This document shows, piece by piece, positions 59,717 through 64,000 of a DNA stretch of 64,000 bases; the stretch's first letter is position 1, and each line of letters opens with the position of its first letter. The position numbers were made by a program, and so were the translations under genes. The notes under the pieces were generated by a model. That model searched no databases, was not told the DNA's origin, and was given only the letters and a program-made list of their open reading frames with translations. Source of the stretch: Mucilaginibacter gossypiicola (GTDB lineage Bacteria; Bacteroidota; Bacteroidia; Sphingobacteriales; Sphingobacteriaceae); the NCBI RefSeq assembly GCF_900110105.1, contig NZ_FOCL01000013.1:104677-168676 (forward strand), given 5' to 3'.

Positions 59717-60610
59717 TTATTTCTGCAACGTTTGGTACTTATTCCCATTAGCGGGATCGAGCTGTAAAAACAGGTTCATGGCAGTCAGGCGTTCCTGATT
59801 ATCTGCCTTGCTGTAAATAGAAACCAGTTCGTCGCTTTTTGCAGTATAAAATATAAGCGGAAGCATTGCGCCCACACGCTGACGATCTATCTGCTGCAAT
59901 AAGGGTAACAGTGCATCAATAGCTTTGCGGCCTTTGCTTACATTGTCAGACATGATATCAAGGCCGTTGCGGTGATAGTCATACAAAAAGCTGCGTAGCG
60001 GGTTATATAATTTATTATTCAGGTTTTCGGATAGCCAGTAGCGGTTCACATTACCGTCGAAAGCCTTCCACCCGCTGTATGATGACGTTTGCGCGTTGGT
60101 TACAATGGTTTGCGCTGCCAGAAAATAAGGCGTGCCCCCAAATTTAGAAAAGCTGTCATAATCAAGCCCTACAATAATGTTGGCGTAAAAAGCCATGATA
60201 GAACTCAGGTTGCCCTGAAAGTTTTGATCGGTATAATCGATAGTCTGGCCTTCGGTATAACTAAAGTTGATGTCTTTATCATTAAGGTTTAACAGGGTAG
60301 AGGTATAAGACGAGCCATATACCGGTCTTGACGACTGAACTTGCAGTTCGCCGGTAAAATTGCTGCTGCCATCCCAGTTGGTAACGTTCAACACAAAATT
60401 GCAATCTATCCTTTCCTGTGGCAAAATAGGGTCGGCGCTCCACTTGCGACCGTTCAGAAAGTCCTTCATCGCAGTTTCCAGGGTTTGGAAAACGCGTTTA
60501 TTGGCAACCTGTATCTTGGGCGATAAAACCTGCACACGGGCATTCAGGTCCTGGGCCATAGCCTGGCCACAAACAATCATCAGTACCGTGTAAAGCAGCA
60601 GTTTTTTCAT
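59717..60610 (-). CDS. porD: DUF4835 / PorD family protein (type IX secretion associated)
   Basis: 297 residues with signal peptide (QAMAQ). DUF4835 core: LNARVQVLSPKIQVANKRVF, FLNGRKWSADPILPQERIDC, PVYGSSYTSTLLNLNDKDIN, FYANIIVGLDYDSFSKFGG, GWKAFDGNVNRYWL. It is annotated as PorD in Bacteroidota and linked to the Por/type IX system and gliding. The neighbourhood bamD-rpoZ-coaBC-porD is conserved in the phylum (knowledge). Its start overlaps the coaBC stop by 4 nt, so it is translated from the same transcript. Confidence 0.85.
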   Translation of the reverse strand: MKKLLLYTVLMIVCGQAMAQDLNARVQVLSPKIQVANKRVFQTLETAMKDFLNGRKWSADPILPQERIDCNFVLNVTNWDGSSNFTGELQVQSSRPVYGSSYTSTLLNLNDKDINFSYTEGQTIDYTDQNFQGNLSSIMAFYANIIVGLDYDSFSKFGGTPYFLAAQTIVTNAQTSSYSGWKAFDGNVNRYWLSENLNNKLYNPLRSFLYDYHRNGLDIMSDNVSKGRKAIDALLPLLQQIDRQRVGAMLPLIFYTAKSDELVSIYSKADNQERLTAMNLFLQLDPANGNKYQTLQK

Positions 60611-61809
60611 CCGTTTATCATTTGGGCAACTTTATCGCAAATATCGCGGGCTACAGCTTCCTTAGTTTTTAACTCGAAAGAGGTTTGTTTAAGCTCCCGA
60701 TCAATTATGGTTATTTTATTGGTATCGCCCGCAAAACCGGCACCCGCGTCATTGAGCGAATTTAGTACAATAAAATCAAGATTTTTCTTTTGCAGCTTGG
60801 TTATTGCGTTCATTTCCTCATCGTTGGTTTCCAGGGCAAAACCAACCAATATCTGCCCTGCGCCTTTTGCCTCTCCCAGGGTTTTTAATATATCGGTGGT
60901 TTTCTTCAGTTCGATGGTTAAACCGCCATCCTGTTTCTTGATCTTTTGAGTGGCCACATCTGCCGGGGTATAATCGGCTACCGCAGCGCTCATAATGCAG
61001 GCTTTTACATCGCTGTAAACAGACAGACAAGCTTCAAGCATTTGTGCTGCCGAAGTAACATTTACCCGTTTTATGTTTTGTTGTTTACTTGTTTGAGCGG
61101 TAGGCCCTGTCACCAAAGTAACATCGGCCCCCATCGATGCCAATACATCCGCGATAGCGAACCCCATTTTACCCGATGAATGATTGCCGATGAACCTCAC
61201 CGGGTCTATGGCTTCATAGGTTGGTCCGGCAGTTACCAGTATTTTATGACCGGTTAAAAGGAATTTTTTTTTTGATTCGGCTTCCAAAAAGGCAACAATC
61301 TCTTCAGGTTCGGCCATCCGGCCTTCGCCGTGCAGACCACTTGCCAGTTCGCCGTTTCCCGGCGGGATCATAATGTTACCGAACGACTGCAACCTACTTA
61401 CATTTTGACGTGTAGCAGGATGTAACCACATATCCAGGTCCATTGCAGGAGCAAAATAAACGGGGCACTTGGCCGATAGGTATACTGCGCTAAGCAAATT
61501 GTCGCAGAGGCCATTAGCCATTTTTGCAAGGGTATTCGCAGTTGCAGGGGCTATGATCAGCATATCGGCCCAAAGCCCAAGTTCAACATGGTTGTTCCAT
61601 TCGCCGGTATCTGCCTTAAAATAATCAACCAGCGTCGGGTTTTTTGATAGCGTTGAAAGTGTAAGCGGTGTAATAAAATGCGTTGCATCGGTAGTCATCA
61701 CTACTTTAACGTTGGCTCCCGCCTTAACAAGCAGTCTTACCAGTAGTGCCGACTTGTAGGCAGCAATACTGCCGCAAACTCCCAAAACAATGTTTTTGTC
61801 TTTAAGCAT
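60607..61809 (-). CDS. coaBC: Bifunctional phosphopantothenoylcysteine decarboxylase / phosphopantothenate-cysteine ligase
   Basis: 400 residues. CoaC half (1-185): GVCGSIAAYKSALLVRLLVK FMN loop, catalytic His in NNHVELGLWAD, PAMDLDMW (PxMNxxMW type). CoaB half (190-400): ILVTAGPTYEAIDPVRFIGN, HSSGKMGFAIA and AAVADYTPADVATQKIKK. It makes phosphopantetheine from phosphopantothenate, cysteine and CTP for CoA. In the CoaC active-site loop the family Cys (E. coli ACGDVGPGRM) aligns with Ser here (ASGLHGEGRM), possibly a Bacteroidota-type variant. Followed by porD with a 4-nt overlap. Confidence 0.95.
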   Translation of the reverse strand: MLKDKNIVLGVCGSIAAYKSALLVRLLVKAGANVKVVMTTDATHFITPLTLSTLSKNPTLVDYFKADTGEWNNHVELGLWADMLIIAPATANTLAKMANGLCDNLLSAVYLSAKCPVYFAPAMDLDMWLHPATRQNVSRLQSFGNIMIPPGNGELASGLHGEGRMAEPEEIVAFLEAESKKKFLLTGHKILVTAGPTYEAIDPVRFIGNHSSGKMGFAIADVLASMGADVTLVTGPTAQTSKQQNIKRVNVTSAAQMLEACLSVYSDVKACIMSAAVADYTPADVATQKIKKQDGGLTIELKKTTDILKTLGEAKGAGQILVGFALETNDEEMNAITKLQKKNLDFIVLNSLNDAGAGFAGDTNKITIIDRELKQTSFELKTKEAVARDICDKVAQMING

Positions 61810-61858
61810 AAGCTCGGATCCGCCTATCGGCGAAAGAATAAATATAGGCTAAAATAGA

Positions 61859-61925
61859 AAAAACTCCCGAGAGGGGAGTTTTTCACAATATAAATAAATT
61901 TCCAAAACTCCCCTTTTAGGGGGCC
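61859..61925. repeat. Palindromic intergenic element between rpoZ and coaBC
   Basis: AAAAACTCCC (61859-61868) and GGGAGTTTTT (61874-61883) form a 10-bp stem with flanking A/T runs, usable as a terminator or attenuator on the minus strand. A second CTCCCCTTTTAGGGGGCCGG unit follows. Similar units occur at 4534-4565 and 42501-42632. Confidence 0.65.
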
Positions 61926-61931
61926 GGGAGA

Positions 61932-62264
61932 CTAAACTTCTTTAGTTGGATTACGATAGTAAACTTTACCGTCTAAAAATTCCTGAACCGCAACTAATGA
62001 TGGTTTAGGTAATTTTTCGTAATATTTTGAAATTTCAATTTGCTCACGGTTTTCAAACACTTCTTCAAGGTTATCATTTGATGATGCAAACTCAGAAAGT
62101 TTCTGGTGAAGTTCTTCTTTAATGTTGTTTGATATCTGGTTCGCTCTTTTTGACATAATCACAAGCGATTCATAGATATTGTCTGTTTTGGTATCCAGCT
62201 CGCGTAAATCGCGGGTTACAGTGCTGCTGGCTGCTGCTGGTTTATTACTGTTGTTAGCTGTCAT
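61932..62264 (-). CDS. rpoZ: DNA-directed RNA polymerase omega subunit, Bacteroidota type
   Basis: 110 residues. TRDLRELDTKTDNIYESLVI and MSKRANQISNNIKEELHQKL are the RpoZ/Rpb6-like helices of Bacteroidota, where omega has a diverged sequence; FLDGKVYYRNPTKEV is the usual C-terminus. It stabilises RNA polymerase assembly. It lies between bamD (31 nt upstream) and coaBC (122 nt downstream), the standard gene order in the phylum. Confidence 0.9.
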   Translation of the reverse strand: MTANNSNKPAAASSTVTRDLRELDTKTDNIYESLVIMSKRANQISNNIKEELHQKLSEFASSNDNLEEVFENREQIEISKYYEKLPKPSLVAVQEFLDGKVYYRNPTKEV

Positions 62265-62295
62265 ATCTTAATTTAAACTCTTTAATATATCTTAA

Positions 62296-63222
62296 TTAAT
62301 ATGGTATTTTTTGCGGCTGATTTTTTTCAGACGGCGCTGTTGTTGTTACAGTATCTTTAGATGCAAGTTTTTTTGCAAGTTTTGAGTTTGTAGTAGCTTC
62401 GGCAATAAGGCGTTGAGCTTGTTTAATACCTTGTTGGCTGTCTTTTACATAAGTTTGCGTTTCGTGCAGGTATTTGCTGTTTGGATATTTTTCAGCAAAC
62501 TGGTCGGCATAGGCTATAGCCTGGTTAAAACGTTCTTCCTGTTTGGTTTCAAAACTATGGTAGGCATACTGATATTGTGCTTTAACAATAAGGTACTCCA
62601 TTTCCTCTCCGTATTTGGTATCTGGATAATCGCGCAACGCGTTGTTGAACGCAATCACCGCCGATTGATAGTCACTGATAGTTAAATAAAGTTTGGCATT
62701 GGCATAAGCTTTAGTTTCCAGTTTATCGCGCAGGTTCTGGATCAGCTTGCTGGCCTCGGCTACACGGTCGCTTTTTGGATAAAGGTTAATAAACAACTGC
62801 AAAGCGTCAATAGCTTTTAACGTGTTATCCTGATCTAGCGAGTATATTGGTGAATCAAGGTAGTAGCAATAAGCTGAAAAGAACCTACATTCCTCGGCCC
62901 TTGGGCTTGAAGGATAAGTATCGGCAAATGTTTTAAAGTGATACCTGGCCGATGTATAGTCTTTTTGTTTGTAGTACGTGAACGCGTAATAGTAAAAAAG
63001 ATCCTCGGCACCTTCACGACCGCGGTAACGTTCAACCAGCACCTCAAATAAACCTAAAGCTTTGTTATAGTCCTTTTTGTTATAGTACTTAATAGCTTCC
63101 TGGTATTTTTTGGCGTAATCGTTACTGGCTTTTAACTTTTCGTATTTGCTTTTACAACTGCCAAGCGTAATAATTACGATAGCTAAAACACTGGCTAATA
63201 ACGTTAGTTGCTTTTTAAACAT
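62296..63222 (-). CDS. bamD: Outer membrane assembly lipoprotein BamD
   Basis: 308 residues from the ATG at 63222 (MFKKQLTLLASVLAIVIITLGSC); the frame extends upstream to 63252 but the lipobox LGSC and the promoter support the shorter form. TPR repeats: YAKKYQEAIKYYNKKDYNKA, RYHFKTFADTYPSSPRAEEC, IDALQLFINLYPKSDRVAEA, AVIAFNNALRDYPDTKYGEE. BamD is the essential lipoprotein of the BAM complex that folds outer-membrane barrels. First gene of the bamD-rpoZ-coaBC-porD cluster. Confidence 0.93.
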   Translation of the reverse strand: MFKKQLTLLASVLAIVIITLGSCKSKYEKLKASNDYAKKYQEAIKYYNKKDYNKALGLFEVLVERYRGREGAEDLFYYYAFTYYKQKDYTSARYHFKTFADTYPSSPRAEECRFFSAYCYYLDSPIYSLDQDNTLKAIDALQLFINLYPKSDRVAEASKLIQNLRDKLETKAYANAKLYLTISDYQSAVIAFNNALRDYPDTKYGEEMEYLIVKAQYQYAYHSFETKQEERFNQAIAYADQFAEKYPNSKYLHETQTYVKDSQQGIKQAQRLIAEATTNSKLAKKLASKDTVTTTAPSEKNQPQKIPY

Positions 63223-63226
63223 TCTG

Positions 63227-63256
63227 CAAAGATAGTTAATAATATAAATCAATCAA
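63227..63256 (-). promoter_or_regulatory. bamD promoter (TTG-N19-TATCTTTG)
   Basis: Minus-strand TTG at 63256-63254 is followed after 19 nt by TATCTTTG at 63234-63227, which ends only 5 nt before the ATG at 63222. The transcript would be leaderless or nearly so. Confidence 0.6.
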
Positions 63257-63958
63257 TTTTTATTTAGCCGCTAATATATAACGAGGTATTGGCTCGCTAC
63301 CTATATATATAGTGTATTTAACATCTTTTAACTATTGCCGGTTTAGGAGTAATGTGCCCGTTAAACTAATACGCTTAAAACGGTTATTTCTTATACAATG
63401 TATATGGTATTTGAGGGCCGAAAGTTGAAGCATAACAAATCTCTCCAGGTAATTTAAATAATGACATTGGATAATGATAAACTCAGGCGTGTTGTATATT
63501 ATTTACCGGGAGCGATTTCGATTTATTGCGCCGTTGGATTTTTAAAACGGTTATGGTGTTGCCTGCGGCCCGGGCTATCCGCTGCAAGTCCTCGCTTTTC
63601 TTGCTCACCTTCCCCACACACGCTGCGGGCTTTACGCTACTATCCCTAACACGAATGTTGTAATGAGTAACGCCTTCGTAGATAAACTATAGTTAGTTAT
63701 TCGGAATTCGCGTAGTATAATATAATAGTAGTTTGCTTTGCTTGTCGGAAAACATGCGGCTTGGTATATATAATGTAAGATAGGGGAAACTCGGGTATTG
63801 GCATATTATAAACGTTACCCAGGAAAGCCGAACGATAGTATAGAAGGGGAGGGGTAGCGGAATAAGGCCAGAACTGGGGTTTTAAGGAGTTGCTTGAAAC
63901 TTTTTCTGATTGAGGAATAGGGAGTTAATGCGGATAGTTGGAAAAGAGTTAGAAATAA
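63257..63958. other. Intergenic region before the right-edge promoter
   Basis: About 700 nt with no credible protein gene. A 62-codon frame from 63461 runs into the RNA-like element at 63568-63650 and has no family match, so it is not called. The final 300 nt are A/G-rich and precede a consensus promoter. Confidence 0.55.
63568..63650 (-). ncRNA. Structured RNA-like repeat element, copy 2
   Basis: Read on the minus strand: GTTAGGGATAGTAGCGTAAA-GCCCG, a variable middle, then AAAGCGAGGACTTGCAGCGG-ATAGCCCGG. It matches 59417-59501 (plus strand) in both outer blocks. The two copies bracket the bamD-rpoZ-coaBC-porD cluster in inverted orientation. Confidence 0.6.
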
Positions 63959-63989
63959 TTTGGAAGTGGGTTAAAAGTGGCTACCTTTG
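63959..63989 (+). promoter_or_regulatory. Strong consensus promoter reading out of the right edge
   Basis: TTTG at 63959-63962, 19-nt spacer, TACCTTTG at 63982-63989, then GC-rich CAGCCCGC. Both elements and spacing are textbook for Bacteroidota housekeeping sigma. A GC-rich start region of this form is common before rRNA operons or other highly expressed genes; the gene itself is beyond the window. Confidence 0.7.
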
Positions 63990-64000
63990 CAGCCCGCAAA

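Noticed and set aside
63461..63649. 62-codon frame on the + strand near the right edge
   Set aside because: Its second half lies in the RNA-like repeat copy on the minus strand, and the first half matches no known family; no promoter before it.
1..64000. CRISPR array, tRNA or rRNA genes, complete insertion sequence
   Set aside because: No regularly spaced direct repeats, no tRNA T-loop signature with a matching acceptor stem, and no intact transposase were seen.

Overview
The window is chromosomal DNA of a Bacteroidota bacterium, most likely family Sphingobacteriaceae. Mucilaginibacter or a close relative is my inference from protein and repeat style; no marker gene such as 16S is present. 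The evidence is TAnnTTTG-type promoters, weak Shine-Dalgarno sequences, lineage-typical families (PorD/DUF4835, DUF2911, DUF2490, GIN-domain DUF2807, IPT lipoproteins, Bacteroidota-type omega subunit), and many signal peptides and lipoboxes. I saw no tRNA, rRNA, CRISPR array, prophage or complete insertion sequence.

Layout. 1-7.9 kb: a YVTN/phosphoesterase gene cut by the left edge, two small hypotheticals, an AraC regulator, an SDR oxidoreductase, a secreted GH2 beta-galactosidase and a hypothetical. 8.0-8.7 kb: two exported Cys/His-rich small proteins. 8.7-10.6 kb: an MdaB-like quinone reductase and YgiN-like monooxygenase pair, divergent from a LysR regulator broken by a one-base frameshift. 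10.9-15.6 kb: CPBP protease, DoxX, MsrA, class C acid phosphatase and DASH cryptochrome, separated by dispersed repeats. 15.8-20.2 kb: sucA-odhB of 2-oxoglutarate dehydrogenase; an E3 gene (lpdA) lies at 53.4 kb. 20.4-26.1 kb (minus strand): orphan oligopeptide-binding lipoprotein, Fic protein, GH19 lysozyme-like protein, IPT-domain lipoprotein. 26.3-33 kb: uvrA, ECF sigma factor, nth and recA, a DNA-repair-rich stretch. 33.0-33.7 kb: a RAYT (Y1/HUH transposase) gene with a frameshift, bracketed by 60-bp inverted ends that each fold into two hairpins. 33.8-42.5 kb: cfa, a three-gene operon (Bor-like lipoprotein, FAD oxidase, unknown secreted protein), DinB, GT39 and outer-membrane proteins. 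42.7-52.5 kb (minus strand): DUF2911, prolyl aminopeptidase-like lipoprotein, GIN-domain protein, tandem M1 peptidases with two upstream genes, CocE hydrolase. 52.8-59.3 kb: lpdA, thioredoxin-like protein, CrtZ-like hydroxylase, GT4 and GT39. 59.7-63.2 kb (minus strand): the cluster bamD-rpoZ-coaBC-porD, bracketed by two inverted copies of a structured-RNA-like repeat. A consensus promoter fires out of the right edge.

Most genes are housekeeping or envelope functions. The less ordinary content is in the repeats. It comprises the RAYT element with compensatory changes in its hairpin ends, the RNA-like repeat around the bamD cluster, and several families of short-word or palindromic repeats that start at or overlap stop codons. 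The exported Cys-rich pair and the unknown secreted operon are the best protein-level leads. I did not find convincing evidence of a complete new defence or metabolic system.
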